A program made the translations under genes and the position numbers. A model generated the notes under the pieces. The model had not been told where the DNA came from. It saw only the letters and a list, made by a program, of their open reading frames with translations, and did no database searches. Positions 35,431 to 44,197 of a DNA stretch of 64,000 nt are shown here, in pieces. Numbering within the stretch: the stretch's first letter is position 1; every line of letters begins with the position of its first letter. Source of the stretch: an uncultured Pseudomonadota bacterium (lineage in GTDB: Bacteria; Pseudomonadota; Gammaproteobacteria; Steroidobacterales; Steroidobacteraceae). The stretch covers positions 62,001 to 126,000 of the forward strand of contig CAMLGF010000003.1 in the NCBI GenBank assembly GCA_946479515.1. The letters run 5' to 3'.

Positions 35431-35625
35431 ATGAGCGAATTCGAGTACAAGACCGTGCTGCTGCCGTACAAGCCCAGCGTCTTTCAGGACGACGCCACCG
35501 AGGTGGCGGCGCTGCTCAACAAGGAAGCGGCCGACCGCTGGCGGCTTTCGCAGGTCGTGATGCCGTCCTCCCTGTGGGGGCGCGCGAATGGAATGATCGC
35601 GATCCTGGAGCGCACGAAGAGCTGA
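35431..35625 (+). CDS. DUF4177 small protein
   Basis: The 64-residue protein starts after a strong GGAAGGAG site and reads MSEFEYKTVLLPYK, with NKEAADRWRLSQVVMP and AILERTK following. This matches DUF4177, a short beta-rich domain of unknown function. No signal or membrane segment. It diverges from the propeller-protein gene. Confidence 0.8.
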   Translation: MSEFEYKTVLLPYKPSVFQDDATEVAALLNKEAADRWRLSQVVMPSSLWGRANGMIAILERTKS

Positions 35626-35629
35626 GCGC

Positions 35630-35646
35630 GCCGCGTGACGCGCGGC
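35630..35646 (+). terminator. Weak hairpin after the DUF4177 gene
   Basis: GCCGCG and CGCGGC pair around a 5-nt loop just after the stop, followed by TTACGCTTTCTT. The short stem and interrupted T-run make it a weak intrinsic terminator candidate. Confidence 0.35.
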
Positions 35647-35652
35647 TTACGC

Positions 35653-35680
35653 TTTCTTAAGCCGGCAGCCCGATTCTTAA
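35653..35680 (+). promoter_or_regulatory. Paired TTCTTAA words upstream of the barrel gene
   Basis: TTTCTTAA at 35653-35660 and ATTCTTAA at 35673-35680 repeat the 7-mer TTCTTAA exactly 20 bp apart, about two helical turns, 60-85 bp before the barrel gene. Same-face direct repeats are a common layout for response-regulator dimers. The binding protein is unknown. Confidence 0.35.
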
Positions 35681-35738
35681 CGCAACTCCCGCGAATGCCG
35701 CGCGGTCTAGCCAGCACCTATCCCAGGAGGAGTTGGCC

Positions 35739-36506
35739 ATGAAGACCTTATCCGCCGGCGTGTTCGCCGCGGCCTGCGTGGCAGCGGCTTCCGCCGCGCA
35801 GGCCCTGCCCGCCACCGATGGCAAGTTCAGCTTCGAATTGTTTGCCGGCGGCAACGTGGCGATGCCCGGTTCGTTCCGCGGGCAGACCGTGCCGTTCGAA
35901 GCGGGCGCGTCCACACCGGGCGCGGCGGTGTACCGCGACCTGAAGTTCGACGACGCCTACGCGCATCGCGTGAGCGGCGGCGCCGAGCTCGGCTATGCAT
36001 TCGACGATCATGTGTCGACCTTCGTCAGGGCGGCGATCGACGAGTTCTCCGGCGACCATGTGAACATCGGGAAGTTCGATCCACCGGGTGGCACTGCGCG
36101 CACTCTCGGGGCACAGTTCGGCGACACCGCGAGCCGGGAATTCGATCTCGGCGCGCGGTATTCGTTCTCGCCCTGGCGGCGACTGTCGGCCTTCGCCGGC
36201 GCTGCGCTGGGCGCGACGCATCTTTCCGCCACGAAGGCGGCGGTCGACAATTTCGACGGCTTCGGCACCACGCGCGTGGTGCTCGGCAAAGCTCAGACGG
36301 TGTTCTCGCAGCGCGCGGAGCTGGGCTTGCAGTTCGCGCCGGTGCGCAACTTCGATCTGCGGCTCACGGCCGCCGCGGATCACGTGAGCGCGGAGGCGCG
36401 CTCGGACGATCCGAACCTCGCATCGATGGGGCTCGACAATGCGCGCGGCGACGTGCGCGGGCATTGGAGCTATCCGCTGGAGCTGGGTGGCGTGTGGAGA
36501 TTCTGA
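35739..36506 (+). CDS. Outer-membrane beta-barrel protein (OmpA/OmpW-like barrel)
   Basis: The 255-residue protein has a signal peptide (MKTLSAGVFAAACVAAASAA ends near AQA) and alternating amphipathic strands with a terminal WRF, typical of a small outer-membrane barrel of the OMP_b-brl type. ATG 35739 follows CAGGAGGAG. The C-terminal Phe supports insertion by the BAM complex. Ligand or role is unknown. Two TTCTTAA words 20 bp apart lie in the upstream region and may be a regulator site. Confidence 0.8.
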   Translation: MKTLSAGVFAAACVAAASAAQALPATDGKFSFELFAGGNVAMPGSFRGQTVPFEAGASTPGAAVYRDLKFDDAYAHRVSGGAELGYAFDDHVSTFVRAAIDEFSGDHVNIGKFDPPGGTARTLGAQFGDTASREFDLGARYSFSPWRRLSAFAGAALGATHLSATKAAVDNFDGFGTTRVVLGKAQTVFSQRAELGLQFAPVRNFDLRLTAAADHVSAEARSDDPNLASMGLDNARGDVRGHWSYPLELGGVWRF

Positions 36507-36631
36507 TCGGCGAGAGCCCGATCGTCGCTGCTCGCCAGCCCCTGATGGCATGATTGCGAGGGCTGTCGTGCGGAGCGCGCCAACGCTTCGCTCGGCAGCC
36601 CGTGCAACCACGTTTGAGCGAGGGCATCGAC

Positions 36632-37021
36632 ATGGGCAGCAATACCGTCAGCGCCGTCCTCTTCGCCAGGTCGGCGCAGCGCGTCGCGGCGTTTTATCGT
36701 GACGTGCTCGGCGCGAACAGTCTCGATCGCGGCGACACCCACGAGTCGCTCGAGTGCCAGGGGTTTCACCTGCTGATACAGCAGATCCCTCCGGCCCTGG
36801 CAGGCTCGATCGAGATTTCGACGCCGCCTGTGCGGCGTGAACGGACGGCCGTGCGTCTCGACTTTCCCGTGGCCGACATCGCACAGGCGCGCGCCAACGC
36901 GCGGCGTCTGGGGGGTCACGTGGATGACAGTCCGCCTGCCTGGGCCGGTGACAGTTCCTGCATTTTTCTCGGGTACGACCCGGAAGGGAATGTGATCGGA
37001 CTCAGGCCTGTCGCGCGCTGA
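36632..37021 (+). CDS. VOC-family (glyoxalase-like) protein
   Basis: The 129-residue protein has the VOC pattern: SAVLFARSAQRVAAFYRDVLGAN at the start and IFLGYDPEGNVIGLRPV at the end. A GAGGG site precedes the ATG. Substrate is unknown. It converges with the NhaA fusion gene, with a dispersed hairpin repeat between them. Confidence 0.85.
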   Translation: MGSNTVSAVLFARSAQRVAAFYRDVLGANSLDRGDTHESLECQGFHLLIQQIPPALAGSIEISTPPVRRERTAVRLDFPVADIAQARANARRLGGHVDDSPPAWAGDSSCIFLGYDPEGNVIGLRPVAR

Positions 37022-37068
37022 GCCGGAGCGGGCGCGGTGAGGTGCCGCGCAGCCGAGGTTTCGAGCCC

Positions 37069-37104
37069 TGTCCCCATTTGCTGCAAATGAGGAATGTCCC
37101 CATT
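37069..37104 (+). repeat. Dispersed hairpin repeat, copy 1
   Basis: TGTCCCCATT occurs at 37069-37078 and again at 37095-37104, flanking the small palindrome CATTTGCTGCAAATG. The last 16 bases, GAGGAATGTCCCCATT (37089-37104), are identical to those at 50643-50658. It lies in the 81-bp gap between two converging genes. It looks like a REP-type intergenic repeat and may also act as a two-way terminator. Confidence 0.65.
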
Positions 37105-38905
37105 AGGGTGCGCGCCAGAGGATGGCGGTGCCGATGATGGCCGAGAGGACGGACCCGGCGAACACGGCGATCTTCGCGGCGGCGAAATCCTCGCTCAGGG
37201 GAAAGGCCTGCCCGGCGATGAACAGCGACATGGTGAAGCCGATGCCGGCGAGCGCGCCTGCGCCGGCGAGCTGGCGCCACGAATAGGCATCCGGCTTTGC
37301 CGCGACACCGAACTTCACCGCGACCCAGGACGCGAGCACGAAGCCCACGGGCTTACCGAGCGCCAGCCCGAGGATGATGGCCGCCATCAGCCGGCCGTGG
37401 CCGGTCAGCATTTCAGTGGCGATCACCACGCCCGCATTGGCCAGCGCGAACAGCGGCAGCACCAGGTAGCTGGAGCGAGGTGCGACGTGCCGCAACAGTC
37501 GGTCCGCGGGCGACTCGAGCCGGTCATGGATGGCATCGAGCTCGCGCAGTGCCGGCGCCGACGGTCCGTGGCGGAACTGCTCGCCGCCATGGCTCGCCTC
37601 CGCGGTGAGGATGGCGTCGGCCTGCGCAATCAGCGCGCGGTAGTCGGGCGGTGGGCGCGTTGGAATGAACGCGGCGAGCAGCACGCCGGCGAGTGTGGCG
37701 TGCAGTCCGCCCGCATGCACGCACATCCAGAGCACCACGCCGGCCAGCACATAGGGCGTGACGCGGTACACACCCCATCGGTTCAGCAGCCCGAGAAAGC
37801 CCACCGTCGCGAGCGCGCCCGACAGGGCCATCAGGTTGAGGGCATCGGAATAGAAAATGGCCACGACGACGATGGCACCGATGTCATCGACAATCGCCGC
37901 GGCGGTCAGAAAAATGCGCAGCTCCACGGGCACGCGCGAGCCCATGAGCGCGATGAGCGCGACCGCGAAGGCCGTGTCCGTCGCCGTGGGCACGCCCCAA
38001 CCCATCTGCCACGGCCCGGCCGGCACCAGCCACACATATATAAGAGCGGGCAGCGTCATGCCGCCGATGGCGGCGGCGATGGGCAGCGCGGCGCTGCGCC
38101 GCGACGCCAGATGGCCCACGGTGAATTCGCGCTTGATCTCCAGCCCCACGACCAGGAAGAACACCGTGAGCAAGGCGTCGTTCACCCAGTGCAGCAGCGG
38201 CATGTGGAAATCCGCGCTGCCGAAGCGGACGCCCAGGCTGGTGTCCCAGAACGCCGCGAAGGCGGGGCCGAGCCGCGTGTTGGTGAGCACGATGGCCAGC
38301 AAGGTCGCGAGCAGCAGCATCACACCGGTGGACGGCGCCCAGCTCGCGAAGCCGAGCGCAGCCGTACGCACGCGATGACCGAGCGAACCCAGCATGGCGT
38401 CGGTGAACGACGTCTCGTCCCAGGGCCCGTCGTACCGCAGACCGTTGATGAAGAACGTGGGCGTGAAGCGCACGCCGCTCGCCTGCGAGCTCGCGATGTC
38501 GGCGTCCACGCGCGCCCGCGCTTCCCGCCGCACGGTGTCGGCGATGTCGGCGGGCCGCTCGCCGAGCCGCAGGTCCTCGGCCACGGCGCGCAGATCGTCC
38601 TCGCTGAGCGTGCGCGAGCGGGTCATCAGCGACACGTGCGCGCTCCAGAATTCCTCGGCACTGGCCGCCTGCTCGACCAGATCCGCGGCGCGCCGTGCGA
38701 TGTCGCTGCCCGTCAAGGGGCGATGCCGGAACACGTAGCGCACGCGTTCACCCAGCTGATCGCGCACCTCGGCGATGCGCGCGTTCGCGGCGCGGCAGTG
38801 CGGGCAGTCGTAACTGCCGTATTCCACCAGGGTGATTTCCGCCTGGCGCGTACCGACCACGTGGTCATGCGCCAAGTCGACGGGGCGGTCGAGGCGTGTG
38901 GACAT
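37103..38905 (-). CDS. nhaA: DsbA-like / Na+:H+ antiporter NhaA fusion
   Basis: The 600-residue protein joins two domains. Residues 1 to about 180 form a DsbA-like thioredoxin fold with CPHC at 34-37 and the cis-Pro motif VRFTPTFFINGLRYDG. From about 185 onward is a full NhaA antiporter with twelve membrane helices, the transport aspartates in PTATDTAFA and AIVDDIGAIVVVAIFY, and PLFALANAGV. No signal peptide precedes the DsbA domain, so its side of the membrane is uncertain. The pairing suggests redox control of, or thiol protection by, the antiporter. The ATG at 38905 has no strong ribosome-binding site. Confidence 0.92.
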   Translation of the reverse strand: MSTRLDRPVDLAHDHVVGTRQAEITLVEYGSYDCPHCRAANARIAEVRDQLGERVRYVFRHRPLTGSDIARRAADLVEQAASAEEFWSAHVSLMTRSRTLSEDDLRAVAEDLRLGERPADIADTVRREARARVDADIASSQASGVRFTPTFFINGLRYDGPWDETSFTDAMLGSLGHRVRTAALGFASWAPSTGVMLLLATLLAIVLTNTRLGPAFAAFWDTSLGVRFGSADFHMPLLHWVNDALLTVFFLVVGLEIKREFTVGHLASRRSAALPIAAAIGGMTLPALIYVWLVPAGPWQMGWGVPTATDTAFAVALIALMGSRVPVELRIFLTAAAIVDDIGAIVVVAIFYSDALNLMALSGALATVGFLGLLNRWGVYRVTPYVLAGVVLWMCVHAGGLHATLAGVLLAAFIPTRPPPDYRALIAQADAILTAEASHGGEQFRHGPSAPALRELDAIHDRLESPADRLLRHVAPRSSYLVLPLFALANAGVVIATEMLTGHGRLMAAIILGLALGKPVGFVLASWVAVKFGVAAKPDAYSWRQLAGAGALAGIGFTMSLFIAGQAFPLSEDFAAAKIAVFAGSVLSAIIGTAILWRAP

Positions 38906-38912
38906 TAATTAG

Positions 38913-39473
38913 TTAGTGCGCGGCGGTCTTGTGATAGGTGAACGACGTCCGCAGGTCGACGCTGGCGCCGCGGATCGTGTCGCGCAGCCGCACCTTGAGC
39001 ACCCAGTTTCCCTCGGGGTCGGTCGACTCACCCGTGAAGCCGACGAGCTGGTCGACCAGCCGCACGTTGCGGGGGCTGCCCTGCAGAGGGCCGGCGGCGC
39101 AGGTGGCGTCCGTCAGTTCCTGCGAGACGGAGCCATCGGGCCGCAGCAACAGATAGTCGCACAGGATGCGGATGTTGCCTTTCTCGTCGCGGGCCGGGTT
39201 CGTGAAGAACACCAGGGCCATGATGCTCCCACCCAGCTGCACCTCGCCGGTGGTGGTGAAATGCGGTTGCTCCGGCCGTGCCCATTTTTCGCGCCAGTCC
39301 GCATCGGGCGTGAGGATGACGCTGCCGCCGAAACCCTGCGAGCTCTTCATGCTGTCGGACTCGGGGACGGGATTGCCCTGCGCGTCGCGCCAACCCACTT
39401 CCTCGATGGCATAGACGCTGCCAGGCGCGATTACCGTCAGGCACAGAATGGCCAGCCTTGAAGTGAGATGCAT
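38913..39473 (-). CDS. Exported protein of unknown function
   Basis: The 186-residue protein has a signal peptide (MHLTSRLAILCLTVIAPGSVYA) and a mature part rich in beta strands, with two cysteines (about 104 and 125) that could form a disulfide. I do not recognise a family. It lies 7 bp upstream of the NhaA fusion on the same strand and may share its transcript. Confidence 0.65.
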   Translation of the reverse strand: MHLTSRLAILCLTVIAPGSVYAIEEVGWRDAQGNPVPESDSMKSSQGFGGSVILTPDADWREKWARPEQPHFTTTGEVQLGGSIMALVFFTNPARDEKGNIRILCDYLLLRPDGSVSQELTDATCAAGPLQGSPRNVRLVDQLVGFTGESTDPEGNWVLKVRLRDTIRGASVDLRTSFTYHKTAAH

Positions 39474-39542
39474 GGTTCAGCCCGGTTGCGGCGCGGCCGC
39501 CCGCCGCGAGAACGAGTTTACCCCACGCGCGCCGTCGGGCCC

Positions 39543-39572
39543 TTGACGGTGCCGGGGCCTATACCGTGTACT
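39543..39572 (+). promoter_or_regulatory. Candidate promoter of the sugar operon
   Basis: TTGACG at 39543-39548 and TGTACT at 39567-39572 are 18 bp apart, ending 30 bp before the first ATG. The -35 is good, the -10 weak. Confidence 0.35.
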
Positions 39573-39602
39573 CCGGCGTCCGGAAAACTTGAGGGGTGCC
39601 AG

Positions 39603-40499
39603 ATGTTGAGCCGTCGTTCGTTCCTGATTTCCGCGGGTGCCGGCGTCACTGCCGGATCGATGCTGTCCTCGCTGGCGTTCGCAAATCATCACGAATCGGT
39701 TCCGCTGGGCATCCAGCTGTGGACGGTGAAGTCGGAAGCCGAAAAGGACCTGGAAGGCACCCTGCGCAAGGTCCATGCCGCCGGCTTCCGGGAAATCGAA
39801 TTCGCCGGCTATTACGGCAAGGACCCGGCCGAGCTGGCCAAGCTCATGAGGGGCATCGGTTTCTCGCTGGTGAGCACGCATGCCGGTGCGGCCGACATCG
39901 CGAAGAACGGCGACAAGATCCTCGCCGACGCCAAGACCCTCGGCCTCAAATATGTCGTCTGCTCTTCACCCGGCGTCTCTCCCGAGAAGGAGAAACTGCC
40001 CTGGGAAGAGCGCATGAAGGCGGTGGACCTCACCGACTGGAAATGGAACGTCGACCTGTTCAACAAGTTCGGCAAGCAGGTCAGCGATGCCGGCATGACC
40101 TTCGGATACCACAACCACAGCGCGGAATTCCGCAAGCTGTCCAATGGCCTGACGGGCTTCGACTACCTGTTCGGCAATACCGATCCCGCACACGTGAAGA
40201 TCGAGCTCGACGTGGGCTGGGTGGTGGTGGCGCAGCAGGATCCGGTCGCCATCCTGAACCACCACAAGGACCGCGTGATCGCGCTGCACGTGAAGGACGT
40301 CGCCAAGCGCGGCGCCGATGGCAAGGATCCGGCGTCCGTCGCCTTGGGTGAAGGCGTCATCGACTGGAAGGCCGTGATCGGCACCGCGAAGAAGAACGGC
40401 ACCCAGGCTTATTTCTACGAGCAGGAAGAGCCGTTCACGCGGCCCATCCTCGACTCCGTGAAGATCTCGGGCGAGTACCTGCAGAAGCTCAAGGTCTGA
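39603..40499 (+). CDS. Tat-exported sugar phosphate isomerase/epimerase-fold protein
   Basis: The 298-residue protein begins MLSRRSFLISAG, a twin-arginine signal, so this TIM-barrel (AP endonuclease 2 superfamily) works in the periplasm on a free sugar or glycoside rather than a sugar phosphate. Fold landmarks are PLGIQLWTVKSE, GYHNHSAEF, KIELDVGWVVVAQQDP and ALHVKDV, whose His, Glu and Asp residues normally bind a divalent metal. Relatives occur in keto-sugar and glycoside oxidation clusters. It is the first gene of a four-gene set with a GAGGGG ribosome-binding site. Confidence 0.9.
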   Translation: MLSRRSFLISAGAGVTAGSMLSSLAFANHHESVPLGIQLWTVKSEAEKDLEGTLRKVHAAGFREIEFAGYYGKDPAELAKLMRGIGFSLVSTHAGAADIAKNGDKILADAKTLGLKYVVCSSPGVSPEKEKLPWEERMKAVDLTDWKWNVDLFNKFGKQVSDAGMTFGYHNHSAEFRKLSNGLTGFDYLFGNTDPAHVKIELDVGWVVVAQQDPVAILNHHKDRVIALHVKDVAKRGADGKDPASVALGEGVIDWKAVIGTAKKNGTQAYFYEQEEPFTRPILDSVKISGEYLQKLKV

Positions 40500-40506
40500 G
40501 GTTGGC

Positions 40507-41562
40507 GTGAAGACCATCAGGGGGCCGGCGATTTTCCTCGCGCAGTTCGCGGGCGGCGGCCCGCACCTGCAGAACTTCGATGACATGTGCAAATGGGCGG
40601 CGGGCTACGGCTACGCCGGCGTGCAGCTGCCGAGCTGGGATGCGCGTGTCATGGATCTCGCCAAGGCCGCGCAGAGCAAGGCGTACTGCGACGACCTCAA
40701 GGGCGTGGCCGCGAAGCACAAGATCGAGATCACCGAACTCGCCGCGCACCTGCAGGGGCAGCTGGTGGCCGTGCATCCCGCCTATGACCTGCAGTTCGAC
40801 AATTTCGCGCCCAAGGAAGTACACGGCAATGCGGGCAAGCGCCAGGCCTGGGCGGTCGAGCAGATGAAGCTGGTCGCGAAGGCCAGCCGCAACCTCGGCT
40901 TGAAGAATTGCGCCGCCTTCCCCGGCGCGCTCGCCTGGCCCTATCTATATCCGTGGCCGCAGCGTCCGCCCGGCCTCATCGAGGCGGCGTTCGACGAGCT
41001 CGCGAAGCGCTGGCGCCCCATCCTCGACGTGTTCCAGGAGCAGGGGCAGAACTGCTGCTTCGAGGTGCATCCCGGCGAGGACATCTTCGACGGCACCACC
41101 TTCGAGATGTTCCTCGAGCGTGTGAACGGCCACGAGGCCTGCAATCTCCTGTTCGATCCTTCGCACTTCGTGCTGCAGCAGCTCGATTACCTCGCGTACA
41201 TCGACTTCTATCACGAGCGCATCAAGATGTTTCACGTGAAGGACGCGGAGTTCCGTCCTACGGGCAAGCAGGGCGTGTACTCGGGCTATGCCTCGTGGAA
41301 GGATCGCGCCGGCCGCTTCCGCTCGCTGGGTGACGGTCAGGTGGACTTCAACGGCATCTTCTCGAAATTCGCCGCCTACGATTACGAAGGCTGGGCCGTG
41401 CTCGAGTGGGAGTGCGCGCTCAAGCATCCCGAGGACGGCGCGCGCGAAGGCGCGCCCTTCATCAGGAAACACATCATCCGTGTCACCGAGAAGGCCTTCG
41501 ACGATTTCGCGGCCGGCGGTGACAATTCCGTTGCATTGAAGACGCTGGGGCTTGCCAAGTGA
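40507..41562 (+). CDS. Sugar phosphate isomerase/epimerase-fold protein (cytoplasmic)
   Basis: The 351-residue TIM-barrel protein starts with GTG 7 bp after the previous stop. It has no signal peptide. Metal-binding positions of the family are seen in CCFEVHPGEDIF, NLLFDPSHFVLQQLDY and MFHVKDAEF, and the C-terminus ends DNSVALKTLGLAK. It resembles isomerases placed beside Gfo/Idh oxidoreductases in inositol, keto-glucose and similar pathways. The next gene overlaps its stop by 4 bp, so they are co-translated. Confidence 0.9.
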   Translation: MKTIRGPAIFLAQFAGGGPHLQNFDDMCKWAAGYGYAGVQLPSWDARVMDLAKAAQSKAYCDDLKGVAAKHKIEITELAAHLQGQLVAVHPAYDLQFDNFAPKEVHGNAGKRQAWAVEQMKLVAKASRNLGLKNCAAFPGALAWPYLYPWPQRPPGLIEAAFDELAKRWRPILDVFQEQGQNCCFEVHPGEDIFDGTTFEMFLERVNGHEACNLLFDPSHFVLQQLDYLAYIDFYHERIKMFHVKDAEFRPTGKQGVYSGYASWKDRAGRFRSLGDGQVDFNGIFSKFAAYDYEGWAVLEWECALKHPEDGAREGAPFIRKHIIRVTEKAFDDFAAGGDNSVALKTLGLAK

Positions 41563-42689
41563 GACAACTTCGTTGGGGAATGATCGGTGGCGGTGAGGGC
41601 GCGTTCATCGGCGCCGTGCATCGCATGGCGGCGCGGCTGGATGGCCGCTACCAACTCGTGGCCGGCGTGTTCTCGTCGGACGCCGAGAAGACCAAGCGCT
41701 CGGCCGCCGCGCTCGGCGTGGATCCGGCGCGCGCGTATCCCAGCGTCGACGCCATGATCGCGGGCGAGAAGGCGCGGCCCGACGGCATCGAAGTGGTGTC
41801 CATCGTGACGCCCAACCATGTGCACTACGTGCAGTCCGCGGCCTGCCTCGAGGCCGGGCTCGACGTCATCTGCGACAAGCCGCTGACCACCAACCTGGCG
41901 GACGCCGAGAAGCTCGTGAAGCTCGCGGCCGACAAGAAGCGGCTGCTGGGTGTGACGTTCAACTACACCGGCTACCCGATGATCCGCCACGCCAAGCAGC
42001 TGATCGCCGACGGCTTCATCGGCAAGCTGCGCGTGGTGCAGGCCGAGTATCCGCAGGGCTGGCTCGCCACCGCGCTCGAGAAGACCGGGCAGAAGCAGGC
42101 CTCGTGGCGCACGGATCCCAAGCAGGCCGGCGCTGGTGCGCTCGGTGACATCGGTTCGCATTCGTTCCAGCTGGCCGAGTTCGTCACGGGCGAGAAGGTG
42201 TCGGAGGTGGCGGCGGATGTCAGCGCGCTCGTCCCGGGCCGCGTGATCGACGACAACGTCAACGTGCTGCTGCGCTTCGCCAGCGGCGCGCGCGGCAGCC
42301 TCTGGGCGAGCCAGGTCGCCATCGGCAAGCTCAACAGCCATCGCCTGCGCGTGTATGGCGAGAGCGGTTCCATCGAGTGGTTCCAGGAGCGGCCGGAAGA
42401 ACTGCTGCTGGTCGAAGCCGGCGAGGCGCCGCGCTTCGTGCGCCGTGGCGATCCGGAAACGCCGACCAGCTCGGTGGGCCTGCCCGGAGGTCACCCCGAG
42501 GGCTTCATCGAGGCCTTCTCGCAGCTCTATACCGATTTCGCCGAGCGCGTGACCGCGCGCCTCGAGAACCGTTCGCCCAAGGCCGCCTCGCTGTTCGCAC
42601 CCGACGTGGTGACGGGCACGCGCGTCATGGCCTTCATCGAAGCCGTGTTGAAGTCGGGCCAGGCGAACAGCGCCTGGATCCGTATCTAA
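41559..42689 (+). CDS. Gfo/Idh/MocA-family oxidoreductase
   Basis: The 376-residue protein has an N-terminal Rossmann fold (WGMIGGGEGAFIGAVHRMAA) and the family EKP motif variant CDKPLTTNLADAEKLV. The C-terminal dimerisation domain includes GALGDIGSHSFQLAEF, with the conserved D-x-x-x-H. It probably oxidises or reduces a sugar C-3 or C-2 position with bound NAD(P). GTG start at 41559 overlaps the previous stop (GTGA). Its neighbours suggest a keto-sugar intermediate. Confidence 0.92.
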   Translation: MRQLRWGMIGGGEGAFIGAVHRMAARLDGRYQLVAGVFSSDAEKTKRSAAALGVDPARAYPSVDAMIAGEKARPDGIEVVSIVTPNHVHYVQSAACLEAGLDVICDKPLTTNLADAEKLVKLAADKKRLLGVTFNYTGYPMIRHAKQLIADGFIGKLRVVQAEYPQGWLATALEKTGQKQASWRTDPKQAGAGALGDIGSHSFQLAEFVTGEKVSEVAADVSALVPGRVIDDNVNVLLRFASGARGSLWASQVAIGKLNSHRLRVYGESGSIEWFQERPEELLLVEAGEAPRFVRRGDPETPTSSVGLPGGHPEGFIEAFSQLYTDFAERVTARLENRSPKAASLFAPDVVTGTRVMAFIEAVLKSGQANSAWIRI

Positions 42690-42742
42690 CTACAAATCGT
42701 CTGGGACATGAGATCTCAGGAACACTCAAGGGGGTAGACAAG

Positions 42743-44089
42743 ATGAACGATGCGACCCAGCCGACAGACGGCTACAACCGAAGCGCAATCTTCTGGATCT
42801 GCGTGCTGGCGCTGGTGACGGCCGCGCTATCGTTCTCGTTGCGCTCCGGCGTCGCGGGCGCCATCCAGCAGGGCGTGTTCAACCCCATCGACGCGGTCCA
42901 CTCCGGCGAGCTGGTCGCCACGGCGCTCGGCAACTCTTTCCTGGGTTTTGCGATTTCGCTGCTCGTCATCAGTCCCTTTCTCGACGTGTTCGGCGCCAAG
43001 CGCATCGTCTTGCTGGCCTCGCTCTGCTTCATCGCGGGACCTGCGCTGATCATCTACGCGCCGAACGCGGGTGACGGTTCTGCCATCACCTCGATGATGA
43101 ACATCGGCATGGTAATCGCCGGTGTGGGTTGGGGCGCCACCGAAGCCTCCATCAATCCGGTGACGGCGGCGCTGTATCCCACCGACAAGACGCACAGGCT
43201 CAATGTACTGCACGCCTGGTGGCCTGCCGGCATCGTTGCCGGCGGCCTCACGATCGTCGGCGCGACCAAGTTCTTCGGTGGCTATGACTGGCGCTACATC
43301 GTCGCGGCCATCATGGTTCCAGGCGTGCTGTTCGGCCTCTGGGCGCTGACGCAGAAATTCCCGAAGACCGAAAGCACCAATCTCGGTGTGCCGTTCGGAG
43401 AAATGCTGACCGAACCCTTCAAGCGGCCGAGTTTCTGGATCTTCCCGGCCATCATGTTCCTCACTGCCTCGGCGGAACTGGCCCCGGGCTCGTGGGTGGA
43501 TGTCTCGTTGACGCAAACCGTCGGCATGCCCGGCATTCTGGTGCTGGTCTATGTGTCGGCCATCATGTTCGTGATGCGGCACTTTGCCGGCGCGCTGGCG
43601 CATCGCATCTCGGACATGGGATTGCTCGCGGTTTGCACGATTCCCGCGGCAATCGGGCTGTATCTGCTTGCGGTTGCAAACTCGCCCGTCACGGCGCTGG
43701 TCGCAGCGACCTTGTGGGCGATCGGCGTGGCCTTCATGTGGCCCACCATGCTCGCGGCTGTTGCGCACCGGTATCCGCGCGGTGGTCCGTGGACCATCGG
43801 CCTCGTGGGCTTTGCCGGTGCGATGGCAATCTACTTCGTGTTGCCGAAGCTGGGGCAAATCTACGACACCGCGAAGGCCGAACGTGCCGGCGGTGAGGAG
43901 GCCTTCAAGGCGCTGCAGCCGGGAAGCTCAGAGCTTCTGCAGACGCTGGCCTATGCCGCAGAGAAGTCCTTCAAGGCGGTCGCCATCATTCCTGTCATCC
44001 TGCTCGTGATCTTCGGCGCAGTATGGCTGATCGAGCGCAAGAAGAAGCTTGGTGACCCCAGCGCGAAGGCGGTGCAGACAGCAAACTGA
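42743..44089 (+). CDS. MFS transporter, probably for the sugar of this operon
   Basis: The 448-residue inner-membrane protein has about twelve membrane segments with MFS landmarks (LDVFGAKRIVLLASL in the loop after helix 2, VIAGVGWGATEASINPVTAALYP and LNVLHAWWPAGIVAGGL). The latter two resemble the FucP/NagP-type sugar:H+ symporter group. An AAGGGGGT site lies 54 bp after the oxidoreductase stop, before ATG 42743. It likely brings the product of periplasmic processing into the cell. A bidirectional hairpin terminator follows. Confidence 0.88.
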   Translation: MNDATQPTDGYNRSAIFWICVLALVTAALSFSLRSGVAGAIQQGVFNPIDAVHSGELVATALGNSFLGFAISLLVISPFLDVFGAKRIVLLASLCFIAGPALIIYAPNAGDGSAITSMMNIGMVIAGVGWGATEASINPVTAALYPTDKTHRLNVLHAWWPAGIVAGGLTIVGATKFFGGYDWRYIVAAIMVPGVLFGLWALTQKFPKTESTNLGVPFGEMLTEPFKRPSFWIFPAIMFLTASAELAPGSWVDVSLTQTVGMPGILVLVYVSAIMFVMRHFAGALAHRISDMGLLAVCTIPAAIGLYLLAVANSPVTALVAATLWAIGVAFMWPTMLAAVAHRYPRGGPWTIGLVGFAGAMAIYFVLPKLGQIYDTAKAERAGGEEAFKALQPGSSELLQTLAYAAEKSFKAVAIIPVILLVIFGAVWLIERKKKLGDPSAKAVQTAN

Positions 44090-44112
44090 TCCAGTGGGGA
44101 CAGACCTGGAAA

Positions 44113-44142
44113 GAGAAGGGCGGGCGTGAGTCCGCCCTTCTC
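44113..44142. terminator. Bidirectional hairpin terminator
   Basis: GAGAAGGGCGG (44113-44123) pairs perfectly over 11 bp with CCGCCCTTCTC (44132-44142) around an 8-nt loop. It lies between the converging MFS and BtuB-like genes. Short T-runs on each side make it plausible for both strands. Confidence 0.65.
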
Positions 44143-44197
44143 ATTTGCGCGTGGTGCGCCTGCGCTACAGTTCCGCTCGATGCCCGCGACCGGCAGG

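Noticed and set aside
44094..44112. Third full copy of the dispersed hairpin repeat
   Set aside because: Only GGGGACA is shared; the GAGGAATGTCCCCATT tail and the palindrome layout are missing.
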